From UBA4615 sp044359175 (GTDB lineage: Bacteria > Pseudomonadota > Gammaproteobacteria > Burkholderiales > Burkholderiaceae_E): DNA of 19,273 nucleotides. The stretch lies in contig JBIKMO010000063.1 of assembly GCA_044359175.1 (NCBI GenBank), positions 1 to 19,273 on the forward strand, read 5' to 3'. Position 1 is the stretch's first letter, and each line of letters opens with the position of its first letter. The position numbers and the translations under genes were made by a program. Under the pieces are notes generated by a model. The model was not told the DNA's origin, did no database searches, and saw only the letters and a program-made list of their open reading frames with translations. Below, piece by piece: positions 1-6,728 of this stretch.

Positions 1-1
1 G

Positions 2-718
2 CTGCTCGTGGGGCTCGCGGTTGCGGTGGCCGCCGCGCTGTACATGACCCGCAGCAACGTGCCGATCGTGGACAAGGTCAAGCGCCCACCGCCTGCGGCC
101 CAGCCCGGCGAACTGCCCGACCCGAACCGGTCGATGCAGCGCAACCGGCCGGCGGGCGCCGAGGGCCCCGCGCCGGGCGCCCCGGGGTCCGGTGCCGCGA
201 CCTCGGCTGCCGCCGCCCCGGGCGCTGCGCCCGCCGGCGCCACGGCCGCCGGCACGGTCGCCGCGGCGCCCGCAGGCACGGCCGGGCCCGCCCCGGCGGC
301 GTCCGCGGCGGGCGCCTCGGGCACGAATCCCGGCGCCGCCGCGGCGTCCTCGGGTGCGGCTTCCAGCGCACCCTCGTCGCGCGCGGGCGCACCCGTGGCG
401 TCCGCGGCGCCGGGCGGGCCCGCCGCCGGGGCGCCGCCCGGTGCCCCCGCATCGGCGGGCGCCTCGCCGCCGGGCGCCGAGCGCGCGTCCTACCTGCTGC
501 AGGCCGGTGCCTTTCGGGGCCAGGAGGATGCCGACGGCATGAAGGCGAAGCTGGCGCTGATCGGCTTCGAGGCCCGGATCGTGTCGGCCGAGGTCAACGG
601 CGTGACGTTCTACCGGGTGCGGGTGGGCCCGTACGCCCAGCTCGACGACATGAACCGCGCGCGCAGCCGGCTGGCCGAGAACGGCATCGAGGCCTCGGTC
701 GTGCGCCAGACCCCCTGA
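2..718 (+). CDS. SPOR-domain membrane protein, FtsN/DedD-like, 5' end missing
   Basis: The reading frame is open at the left edge, so the N-terminus lies outside the window; 238 residues are visible. The visible part begins inside a hydrophobic segment ending near MTRSNVP, which reads as a single transmembrane helix, so the rest should be periplasmic. About 130 residues of almost pure Ala, Gly, Pro and Ser follow, a disordered tether with extreme GC content. The C-terminal 75 residues form a SPOR domain (SYLLQAGAF at its start, YRVRVGPY near the middle). SPOR domains bind denuded glycan strands at the septum, so the protein probably acts in cell division. The order SPOR protein then dsbA is, from memory, common in Burkholderiales, usually downstream of argS. 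The GTG at 8 lies within the membrane helix and is probably not the start. The SPOR assignment is firm; calling it FtsN would be an inference. Confidence 0.85.
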   Translation: MLVGLAVAVAAALYMTRSNVPIVDKVKRPPPAAQPGELPDPNRSMQRNRPAGAEGPAPGAPGSGAATSAAAAPGAAPAGATAAGTVAAAPAGTAGPAPAASAAGASGTNPGAAAASSGAASSAPSSRAGAPVASAAPGGPAAGAPPGAPASAGASPPGAERASYLLQAGAFRGQEDADGMKAKLALIGFEARIVSAEVNGVTFYRVRVGPYAQLDDMNRARSRLAENGIEASVVRQTP

Positions 719-727
719 AGGATCGCC

Positions 728-1360
728 ATGCAGCACCCCCGTCGCGCGTTCGTCGCCCTCGGCCTGGCCGGACTGGCGTCCGGCGCCTTCGCCCAGTCCC
801 GCGGCACGGGTGAAGGCCACGAGTTCGTCGCGGTCAGGCCGCCGGCGCCCACCGATGCGCCGCCCGGGCGGATCGAGGTGATCGAGTTCTTCTGGTACGG
901 CTGCCCGCACTGCGCCTCCTTCGAGCCCCTGCTCAAGGAGTGGGTGCCGAGGCTGCCGGCGGACGTCGCGTTCCGCAAGGTGCACGTGCCGTGGCAGGTG
1001 CAGGCGCACCAGCAGCTCTTCTACACCCTCGAGGCGCTCGGTGCGACCGCGACGATGAACGACAAGGTGTTCGCCGCGATCCACGTCGACAAGAACCGGC
1101 TGGACACGCCCGAGGCGATGGCCGACCTGTTCGCGAGGAACGGCGGCGATCGCGCGAAGTTCCTCGAGACCTACGGCTCGTTCGGCCTGCGCGCGCGGGT
1201 GCAGCGCGCCACCCAGCTCGCGGCGGCCTACAAGGTCGACGGCGTGCCGATGCTGGGGGTGGCCGGCCGCTTCCTCACCTCGCCGTCGATGGTCGGCTCC
1301 AACGCCGGCGCGTTGAAGGTGGTCGAGGCGCTGGTCGATCGGGTGCGCAAGGGCGGCTGA
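728..1360 (+). CDS. dsbA: Thiol:disulfide interchange protein DsbA/DsbL
   Basis: This is a periplasmic oxidase that introduces disulfide bonds into exported proteins. It has 210 residues, close to the usual DsbA length. Residues 1-23 form a signal peptide with a hydrophobic core and an AFA cleavage site. The thioredoxin-fold active site is Cys59-Pro-His-Cys62 within FFWYGCPHC, the classical DsbA dipeptide, and the cis-proline loop is GVP at 172-174. The helical insertion domain lies between them. An AAGGA Shine-Dalgarno at 718-722, five bases before the ATG, overlaps the stop codon of the SPOR gene, so the two are probably translated from one mRNA. No dsbB partner is in the window. Such proteins are often annotated DsbA or DsbL; the sequence does not separate these names. 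Confidence 0.95.
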   Translation: MQHPRRAFVALGLAGLASGAFAQSRGTGEGHEFVAVRPPAPTDAPPGRIEVIEFFWYGCPHCASFEPLLKEWVPRLPADVAFRKVHVPWQVQAHQQLFYTLEALGATATMNDKVFAAIHVDKNRLDTPEAMADLFARNGGDRAKFLETYGSFGLRARVQRATQLAAAYKVDGVPMLGVAGRFLTSPSMVGSNAGALKVVEALVDRVRKGG

Positions 1361-1374
1361 GCCGCGCGGCACCG

Positions 1375-2151
1375 GTGGCCTCGCGCGTCTTCGTCACCGG
1401 CGCATCGAGCGGGCTCGGCGAGGCTCTGGCACGCGAGTATGCGAGGCGCGACCCGGACGCGCGGATCGCGCTGATCGCCCGTCGCGCCGAGGCGATCGAT
1501 GCGCTCACGGCCGAGCTGCCGCCTGGCGTCGGCGTGCCCTACCCGCTGGACGTGACCGACCGGGTCGCGCTGCACGCCGCCGCGACCGACTTCATCGCCC
1601 GTTTCGGCGTGCCGGAGGTGGTGATCGCCAACGCGGGCATCAACGCTCCGACGTTCACCGGCACGCCCGGCGACGAGCTCGGTTTCGAGCGCATCCAGCG
1701 CGTCAACGTGGTCGCGGTGTTCGACACGTTCGCGCCGTTCGTGGCGGCGATGCGCGCGCGCGGCGGCGGCACGCTCGCCGCGGTCGCCAGCGTCGCCGGC
1801 ATCCGCGGCATGCCCTCGCTCGGCGGCTACTGCGCGTCCAAGGCCGCGGTGATCGCCTATTGCGAAAGCCTCAGGCTGGAGCTGCGCGGCAGCGGGGTCC
1901 GCGTGGTGACGATCGCCCCGGGCTACGTGCGCACGCCGATGACCGCGCGCAACCGCTACCCGATGCCGTTCCTGATCGACGCGGCCACCTTCGCCGCCCG
2001 CGCGGCCGATGCGATCGAGCGGGGCCGGTCGTTCGCGGTGATCCCCTGGCCGATGGCCTGGGTGGCCCGGCTGCTGCGCGTGATGCCGGATGCGCTGTTC
2101 GACCGTGTGTTCGCGCGCGCGCCGCACAAGCCGCGCGAGCCCGCGCCGTGA
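1375..2151 (+). CDS. Short-chain dehydrogenase/reductase (SDR family)
   Basis: This is a 258-residue classical SDR oxidoreductase, probably cytosolic. The Rossmann glycine motif TGASSGLG lies at 8-15, the NAG motif at 86-88, the structural Asn at 111, and the catalytic Ser139, Tyr152 and Lys156 (YCASK) are all present. PGYVRTPM at 182-189 is the usual segment after strand beta-6. The substrate cannot be told from sequence. The last 30 residues are hydrophobic and basic and may touch the membrane. I chose the GTG at 1375 because it puts the glycine motif seven residues from the N-terminus, as is usual; the open frame continues upstream into dsbA but lacks SDR similarity there. It follows dsbA by 14 bases, so cotranscription is likely. 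The family is certain, the function unknown. Confidence 0.88.
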   Translation: MASRVFVTGASSGLGEALAREYARRDPDARIALIARRAEAIDALTAELPPGVGVPYPLDVTDRVALHAAATDFIARFGVPEVVIANAGINAPTFTGTPGDELGFERIQRVNVVAVFDTFAPFVAAMRARGGGTLAAVASVAGIRGMPSLGGYCASKAAVIAYCESLRLELRGSGVRVVTIAPGYVRTPMTARNRYPMPFLIDAATFAARAADAIERGRSFAVIPWPMAWVARLLRVMPDALFDRVFARAPHKPREPAP

Positions 2152-2185
2152 ACCGCCGGGGCGGGTCGTCCGGCTGCGCCGTGCG

Positions 2186-2956
2186 GTGAGCGGCGCGCCG
2201 CGCATCGTCAGCCTGGTCCCGAGCCTCACCGAGCTGCTGTTCGCGCTCGACCTCGGGCCGCAGGTGGTGGGCCGCACCGGCTTCTGCGTGCATCCGCGCG
2301 AGGCGGTGCGTGCGGTGCCGAAGGTGGGCGGCACGAAGGACGTCGACGTGGCGCGCGTGATCGCGCTCGCGCCCACGCACCTGATCGTCAACGTCGACGA
2401 GAACGAGCGGCCTACGGTCGAGCGGCTCGCCCCGCACGTCGGCGAGGTGATCGTCACGCATCCGCTCACCGTCGCGGACAACCTCGACCTCTATGAGCGC
2501 TTCGGGCGCACCTTCGATCGCGTCGCCCAGTCCGCCGGTCTGTCGGCCGCGCTGCGGCATGCCCTGAACGTTGCCGCGACACGACAATGGCGACCGTTGA
2601 AGGTGGTCTACCTGATCTGGAAGGCACCCTGGATGACGGTCTCTCGCAACACGTACATCGCCGACACGCTGGCCCGCGTCGGGCTGCACGTGATCGTGCC
2701 CGTCTCGGAGCGTCGCTATCCCGAGGTGGACTGGACGGCGACGCCGCCGCACGCGGCCGACCTGGTGCTGTTCTCGAGCGAGCCCTATCGGTTCCGAGAG
2801 CGCGACGCGCGCGCCTTCGCCGACGAGCACGGACTCGATCCGCGCCGCTGCATGACGATCGACGGCGAGATGACGTCGTGGTACGGCTCGCGCGCGATCG
2901 AGGGCGTGCACCACCTGGTCGCGTTGCGCGAGCGCATCGACGGGTGGCTCGGATGA
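2186..2956 (+). CDS. Helical-backbone metal receptor (BtuF/TroA-like), no signal peptide
   Basis: This 256-residue protein resembles the periplasmic binding proteins of cobalamin and iron-chelate transporters. The N-terminus PRIVSLVPSLTELLFAL is the family's first strand and helix, followed by VVGRTGFCVHP and VPKVGGTKDVDV, then a long connecting helix and a second lobe with IWKAPWMTV and SWYGSRAIEG. No signal peptide or lipobox precedes the first strand: the protein starts directly in the mature fold. The GTG at 2186 is chosen because residues upstream of it look like a read-through of the SDR gene's tail. No permease or ATPase gene is adjacent. Its stop shares bases with the rlpA start (ATGA at 2953-2956), implying translational coupling. 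The ligand could be cobalamin, a siderophore or something else; a cytosolic role cannot be excluded. Confidence 0.8.
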   Translation: MSGAPRIVSLVPSLTELLFALDLGPQVVGRTGFCVHPREAVRAVPKVGGTKDVDVARVIALAPTHLIVNVDENERPTVERLAPHVGEVIVTHPLTVADNLDLYERFGRTFDRVAQSAGLSAALRHALNVAATRQWRPLKVVYLIWKAPWMTVSRNTYIADTLARVGLHVIVPVSERRYPEVDWTATPPHAADLVLFSSEPYRFRERDARAFADEHGLDPRRCMTIDGEMTSWYGSRAIEGVHHLVALRERIDGWLG

Positions 2957-4113
2957 TCCGGCGGGTGCGGCTCGGCGCGGCCGCCGCGGGTGCGGCGCTC
3001 ACGCTGCTCGCCGGCTGCGGCAGCGTGCCGAGGATGCCCGCGCAGGCCCCGTCGCAGGCGCCGCCGGTGGCGCAGCCGCAGGCGGCGCCCGATGCGCAGC
3101 CGCCGCGACCGGCCGCCCCGCCGCGCCCATCGGCTGCGGCACCGCGCGCTGCGACGCCGCGGCCCGCGCCGACCGCACGCGCGCCGCGCTGCGGCGCGTG
3201 CTACCAGGACGACGGGCCCGGCGAGAACCCGCCGCTGAACCTGCACCTGGTGCCCGACCCCGTGCCACGCGCCGAACCGCTGCACTCGGCGGCGAATCGG
3301 CCATACCGCGTCTTCGGCCAGCAGTACCTGCCGCGCCCTGACCTGGTCGAGCACCGCGAACGCGGCTTCGCGTCCTGGTACGGGCGCAAGTTCCATGGCC
3401 GGCCGACCTCCAGCGGCGAGCGCTACGACATGTACTCGATGACCGCCGCACACCCGACGCTGCCGATCCCGAGCTACGCGCGGGTCACCCACCTGCGCAA
3501 CGGCCGCAGCGTCGTGGTTCGGGTCAACGATCGTGGCCCGTTCCTGAACCGGCGCGTGATCGACCTGAGCTATACGGCGGCGACCCGGCTCGGCTTCGTC
3601 GAGACCGGCAGCGCCGAGGTCGAGGTCGAGCTGATCCAGCCGCCGCTGCAGCCGCAGCGGCCGGTGCTGACCGCGGTGCGTGCGGATGCGGCGCTCGACA
3701 CCGAGCCGGCGCCGGTGCCCGAGGTGATGCCGATGCCGATGCTCGCCGAGGCCGCCGCCGAGCGGCTGGCGCTCGAGACCACGGTCGGCGATCGGATCGT
3801 GACCGGCGCCGAGGTCGTGCCGCAGACGGTTGCGCTCGCAATGGTCTCGGCCGATGCGGCGCCGCCGTCGCCGGCGGCCGGCGAGTCGGTCTGGCTTCAG
3901 TTCGGCGTGTTCGCCTCGCGCGGCAACGCCGAGGCGCTGCGCGCCCGCGTCGCCCGCGAGCAGCCCTGGTTCGCGGTGCCGATCGAGATCGTGCCCGCGC
4001 CCGAGGGCTGGCGCGTGCAGGCCGGCCCGTGGTCGCACCGCGACGATGCCCGCGCCGCCGCCGAACGGATCGGCGGAGCGGCAGCGTCGCGGCCGCGGGT
4101 GGTCGTACGCTGA
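2953..4113 (+). CDS. rlpA: Septal lytic transglycosylase RlpA, lipoprotein with SPOR domain
   Basis: RlpA cleaves glycan strands that lack stem peptides and helps daughter cells separate. The 386-residue protein starts with a lipoprotein signal peptide ending in the lipobox LAGC (Cys22). A Pro/Ala/Gln-rich tether covers about 30-79. The double-psi beta-barrel domain spans about 137-230; GFASWYGRKFHG, TSSGERYD and VRVNDRGPF are its signature segments, and His148 and Asp193 correspond to the residues reported as essential in Pseudomonas RlpA. A second linker leads to a C-terminal SPOR domain (about 311-386, VWLQFGVFASRGNAEAL). An unusual CxxC (Cys80-Gly-Ala-Cys83) lies between tether and barrel. 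The ATG at 2953 overlaps the previous stop and gives the lipobox, which settles the start. The gene is convergent with rsmI. Confidence 0.95.
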   Translation: MIRRVRLGAAAAGAALTLLAGCGSVPRMPAQAPSQAPPVAQPQAAPDAQPPRPAAPPRPSAAAPRAATPRPAPTARAPRCGACYQDDGPGENPPLNLHLVPDPVPRAEPLHSAANRPYRVFGQQYLPRPDLVEHRERGFASWYGRKFHGRPTSSGERYDMYSMTAAHPTLPIPSYARVTHLRNGRSVVVRVNDRGPFLNRRVIDLSYTAATRLGFVETGSAEVEVELIQPPLQPQRPVLTAVRADAALDTEPAPVPEVMPMPMLAEAAAERLALETTVGDRIVTGAEVVPQTVALAMVSADAAPPSPAAGESVWLQFGVFASRGNAEALRARVAREQPWFAVPIEIVPAPEGWRVQAGPWSHRDDARAAAERIGGAAASRPRVVVR

Positions 4114-4125
4114 GCGCCGCGCGCG

Positions 4126-4144
4126 GCCGGCGTCGTCAGCCGGC
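4126..4144. terminator. Possible bidirectional hairpin between rlpA and rsmI
   Basis: Two copies of the self-complementary hexamer GCCGGC (4126-4131 and 4139-4144) flank seven bases that contain the rsmI stop codon, so a six-pair hairpin can form on either transcript of this convergent junction. There is no T-tract on either side, so intrinsic termination is doubtful. Confidence 0.25.
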
Positions 4145-5143
4145 GCGGTCCGGGTCCGGTGCGTCGTGGCCGCGTGCGACGCGCGGGTCCTCGCCTGGGC
4201 CGACGCCCTCGACTGCGCCCGCGTCCTCACCGTCAGCCTCACCGGTCGCGTCGCCCTGAGCGGCCGCGCCGCGCCGCGCCAGCGCGCGCCGGTACAGGTC
4301 GTTCGCGCGCAGGCCGGTCGCCCGCGCGGCGAGCCGCGCCGCCTGCCGCGCGGGCAGCTCCTCGCACAGCGCGGCAAGCAGCGCGTCGGCGGCGTCGGCG
4401 GCGGGCCGGGCGGCGGGCGCGGCGTCCAGCGCGAGCACGAATTCGCCGCGCAGCCGGTCGGGATGCCCGCGCAGCCAGCCCGGAAGCGCTGCGGCGCTCG
4501 TGCGGTGCACCTGCTCGAAGCGTTTGGTGAGTTCGCGCCCGACGACGACCACCCGCTGCGGCTCGAGCACGGCGGCCAGGTCGTCGGCGGTGTCCAGGAT
4601 CCGGTGCGGGCTCTCGTAGAGCACCACGATCGCCTCGGCGTGCGCGAGCGCGGCCAGCCGCGCTCGGCGCGCCGCCGCCCGCGCGGGCAGGAAGCCCTCG
4701 AACACGAAGCGCGCGCACGCGAGCCCGGCGACCGACAGCAGCGCGGTCACCGCCGAAGGTCCGGGCACCGGCACCACCGGCAGGCCGGCCTCGTGCACCG
4801 CAGCCACCACGTGCGCGCCCGGATCGCTGACGCCCGGCGTGCCCGCGTCGCTCACCAGCGCGACGCGGCCTCCGGCGCGGATGCGATCGACGATCCCCCG
4901 CGCCACTTCGCGCTCGTTGTGCGCGTGCGCCGACAGCAGCTCGGCCGGACGTGCGCCGGCGTGGGCGAGCAGCACCCGGGCGACGCGCGTGTCCTCGGCG
5001 GCCACCGCGTCGGCCTGACGGAGTACGTCGATCGCGGTGTGGCTTAGGTCGGCGAGCCGACCGATCGGCGTGGCCACTACGTATAATCCAGCCGGTCGCG
5101 CGCCCGCATCGGGGCCGCTCCGATCGAGGTCCTCGGGGCTCAT
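4136..5143 (-). CDS. rsmI: 16S rRNA (cytidine1402-2'-O)-methyltransferase RsmI
   Basis: RsmI uses SAM to 2'-O-methylate C1402 in the decoding centre of 16S rRNA. The 335-residue product has the whole tetrapyrrole-methylase-fold signature: LYVVATPIG at 20-28, AAEDTR at 48-53, LVSDAGTP at 96-103, VPGPSA at 126-131, FEGFLPA at 148-154, YESPHR at 177-182, GRELTK at 202-207 and RGEFVL at 232-237. A helical C-terminal domain follows to about residue 293. The last 40 residues form an extra Gly/Asp/Glu-rich tail, making the protein about 50 residues longer than E. coli RsmI. The start shares two bases with the start of the divergent lpoA-like gene. Leu20 is encoded by TTA, very rare in DNA of this composition, because the same bases form the TATAAT of the opposite gene. 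No strong Shine-Dalgarno is visible. Confidence 0.95.
   Translation of the reverse strand: MSPEDLDRSGPDAGARPAGLYVVATPIGRLADLSHTAIDVLRQADAVAAEDTRVARVLLAHAGARPAELLSAHAHNEREVARGIVDRIRAGGRVALVSDAGTPGVSDPGAHVVAAVHEAGLPVVPVPGPSAVTALLSVAGLACARFVFEGFLPARAAARRARLAALAHAEAIVVLYESPHRILDTADDLAAVLEPQRVVVVGRELTKRFEQVHRTSAAALPGWLRGHPDRLRGEFVLALDAAPAARPAADAADALLAALCEELPARQAARLAARATGLRANDLYRRALARRGAAAQGDATGEADGEDAGAVEGVGPGEDPRVARGHDAPDPDRAG
5082..5087 (+). promoter_or_regulatory. Consensus -10 box (TATAAT) for the lpoA-like gene
   Basis: A perfect sigma-70 -10 hexamer lies about 55 bases before the lpoA-like ATG, with no clear -35 box. It sits on the antisense strand of rsmI codons 19-22. The ten bases CGTATAATCC recur exactly at the putative dacA promoter near 17520, which supports a regulatory role. 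Predicted transcription start is near 5094. Confidence 0.65.
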
Positions 5144-6269
5144 GCCGTCTCGTCGCTCAGTGGTGCGTGCGGCCGCGCTCGCCGTCGCCGGGCGGCCATT
5201 GTGGGCGCTCGCGCAGCCCGCGGCAAACCCGCCGGCCGACCCCGCCGCACCGCGGCCCCGCGTGGCATTCGGCCGCGGCGAGGTCGCGCTCGCGCTGCTG
5301 GTGCCCCGCCAGGACGGGCCGTTCGCGCGGGCCGCCGCCTCGCTGCTCGCCGGTATCACCGCCGCGCACGCGCGTGACGGCGAAGGGATTCGGGTCGAGG
5401 CGATCGAGGTCGACGATCAGGCCGACGAACTCGCGCTCGCCTACGCCGAGCTGGTCGAGCGCCGTTTCGCGATGGCCCTCGGGCCGCTCACGCGCAACGG
5501 CGCCACCGCGCTGCTCGAGCTGGGCACGGTGGGTGTGCCCACGCTGGTGCTCAACCTGCCCGAGCGCGATCTGCCGGTACCGCAGCGGGTCACCTTCTTC
5601 AGCCTGGCCACCGAGGCCGAGTCCCGGCAGGCGGCCTCGCAGGCCTACGCTCAGGCGACCGCGCGGGTCGGGTCGCGACGGCCGGGTGCGACCACGATCG
5701 TGGTCGCCTCCCCGCTCGCGCGCCGCGCTGCGCAGGCGTTCAACGACGCGTGGGCCGAGCTCGGCGGCGAGATGCGCGGCACGCTGGAGTTCGTCGGTCC
5801 CCGGCCCTCGCGCGACCTTCGAGCGCGGCTCGGGTCGCCCGCGCCCGACGTGGTGTTCCTCGCGATGGGCGCCGAGCAAGCGCGCGTGCTGCGGCAGACG
5901 GTCGGCAGCGGGACTGCGGTCTGGAGCACGTCGCTCGCGAGCATCGGCACCGCGAGCCCGCTGCGGCTGCCCGAGCTCGACGGCATGCGCGTACTCGACA
6001 TGCCATGGCAGGTCGAGCCGGACAACCCCGCGGTGATGGCCTACCCGAAGGCGCCAGCGGGCTTCAACGTCGAGATGCAGCGGCTCTACGCGCTCGGCAT
6101 CGACGCATTCCGCGTCGCGCGCCAGCTGCTCGGGGGCACCGGCGCCTTCCAGCTTGACGGCGTCACCGGCCGGCTGCGATTCGATCCGCAGGGTTCGCCG
6201 CGCATCGAGCGGGTCGCGGTGCCGAGCGAGTACCGCAACGGCGTGCCGGTGGCGCTCGGTACGCCGTGA
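5142..6269 (+). CDS. Penicillin-binding protein activator, LpoA/LppC-like
   Basis: LpoA-type proteins are periplasmic-binding-protein folds that stimulate the transpeptidase activity of class A penicillin-binding proteins. The 375-residue product matches only the C-terminal half of E. coli LpoA; the TPR-like N-terminal half is missing, which I recall being usual in betaproteobacteria. Residues 1-24 form a signal peptide with an Arg-Arg pair near the start (SRRSVVRAAALAVAG) and cleavage after ALA. No cysteine lobe is present, so it appears to be a soluble periplasmic protein rather than an outer-membrane lipoprotein. The fold is visible in VALALLVP (48-55), the loop AMALGPLTRNG and the second lobe (ATTIVVASPLARRAAQAF). 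Synteny (divergent rsmI before it, yraN after it) matches the E. coli yraL-lpoA-yraN region. The ATG at 5142 is chosen for the signal peptide. GTGA overlap with yraN. Confidence 0.85.
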   Translation: MPSRRSVVRAAALAVAGRPLWALAQPAANPPADPAAPRPRVAFGRGEVALALLVPRQDGPFARAAASLLAGITAAHARDGEGIRVEAIEVDDQADELALAYAELVERRFAMALGPLTRNGATALLELGTVGVPTLVLNLPERDLPVPQRVTFFSLATEAESRQAASQAYAQATARVGSRRPGATTIVVASPLARRAAQAFNDAWAELGGEMRGTLEFVGPRPSRDLRARLGSPAPDVVFLAMGAEQARVLRQTVGSGTAVWSTSLASIGTASPLRLPELDGMRVLDMPWQVEPDNPAVMAYPKAPAGFNVEMQRLYALGIDAFRVARQLLGGTGAFQLDGVTGRLRFDPQGSPRIERVAVPSEYRNGVPVALGTP

Positions 6270-6625
6270 TCGCGCCGCGCCAGCGCGAGGGCTTCGACGC
6301 CGAGTCCCGCGCCGCCGGCCTGCTCGAGGCGGGCGGGCTGCGGGTGATCGAGCGCAACGTGCGCTTTCGCGGCGGCGAGATCGACTTGGTCGCGCGCGAC
6401 GGCGACGCTTGGGTGTTCGTCGAGGTTCGCGCGCGCGCAAGCGCCGGCTGGGGCGGGGCGGCCGCGAGCGTCGGGCCGCACAAGCGGCGCCGGCTCGTGC
6501 TGGCCGCGCAGCTGTACCTGCTCAGGCGCTTCGGCGAGCGCGCATGGCCGGCCTGTCGCTTCGACGTGGTCGCCTTCGAGGCCGGCGAACCGCGCTGGAT
6601 CCGCGGCGCGTTCGACGCGGGCTGA
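6266..6625 (+). CDS. yraN: YraN family (UPF0102) endonuclease-like protein
   Basis: This is a 119-residue member of the UPF0102 family, a small fold related to restriction and Holliday-junction nucleases. The conserved elements are GFDAESRAAGLL at 9-20, NVRFRGGEIDLVARDGD at 31-47 and VFVEVRAR at 50-57. Glu13, Asp40, Glu53 and the following Arg are the likely active-site cluster, and PHKRRRL carries the usual basic helix. No specific function is established for the family. The GTG start at 6266 overlaps the TGA of the lpoA-like gene (GTGA), so the two are probably translationally coupled. It sits between the lpoA-like gene and dolP; E. coli has diaA at this position after yraN, and that gene is absent here. 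Confidence 0.93.
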   Translation: MIAPRQREGFDAESRAAGLLEAGGLRVIERNVRFRGGEIDLVARDGDAWVFVEVRARASAGWGGAAASVGPHKRRRLVLAAQLYLLRRFGERAWPACRFDVVAFEAGEPRWIRGAFDAG

Positions 6626-6663
6626 GGCACGCCGCGCCGCGCGCGAGGCCCCGCGGGCCGCGC

Positions 6664-6672
6664 TGCTATGAT
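6664..6672 (+). promoter_or_regulatory. Extended -10 promoter (TGC TATGAT) before dolP
   Basis: TGCTATGAT matches an extended -10 element and predicts a start near 6679, giving a leader of about 50 bases. The surrounding bases (GCTGCTA, three bases, TCGCCCG) recur before the ferredoxin gene on the other strand near 18990. No convincing -35 box is present. Confidence 0.5.
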
Positions 6673-6717
6673 CGCCCGGTCGGTTGCGCCGCCCGCCGCG
6701 GTGCCGCTGGCCATGCC

Positions 6718-6723
6718 AGGAGA
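6718..6723 (+). promoter_or_regulatory. Shine-Dalgarno sequence fixing the dolP start
   Basis: AGGAGA lies five bases before the ATG at 6729. It is one of the best ribosome binding sites in the window and selects this start over the in-frame upstream ATG at 6684. Confidence 0.8.
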
Positions 6724-6728
6724 ACACG

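Noticed and set aside
78..452. Antisense and alternate-frame ORFs in the SPOR-protein linker
   Set aside because: They arise from the GC-rich Ala/Pro/Gly repeats and encode only Arg/Pro/Ala runs.
90..480. Possible tandem repeat or CRISPR-like array
   Set aside because: Repeats are short, irregular and in frame with a protein linker; there are no equal spacers.
2785..4377. A 530-codon minus-strand open frame opposite rlpA
   Set aside because: Composition is His/Arg/Ala-rich and unlike a protein; rlpA on the other strand has full domain evidence.
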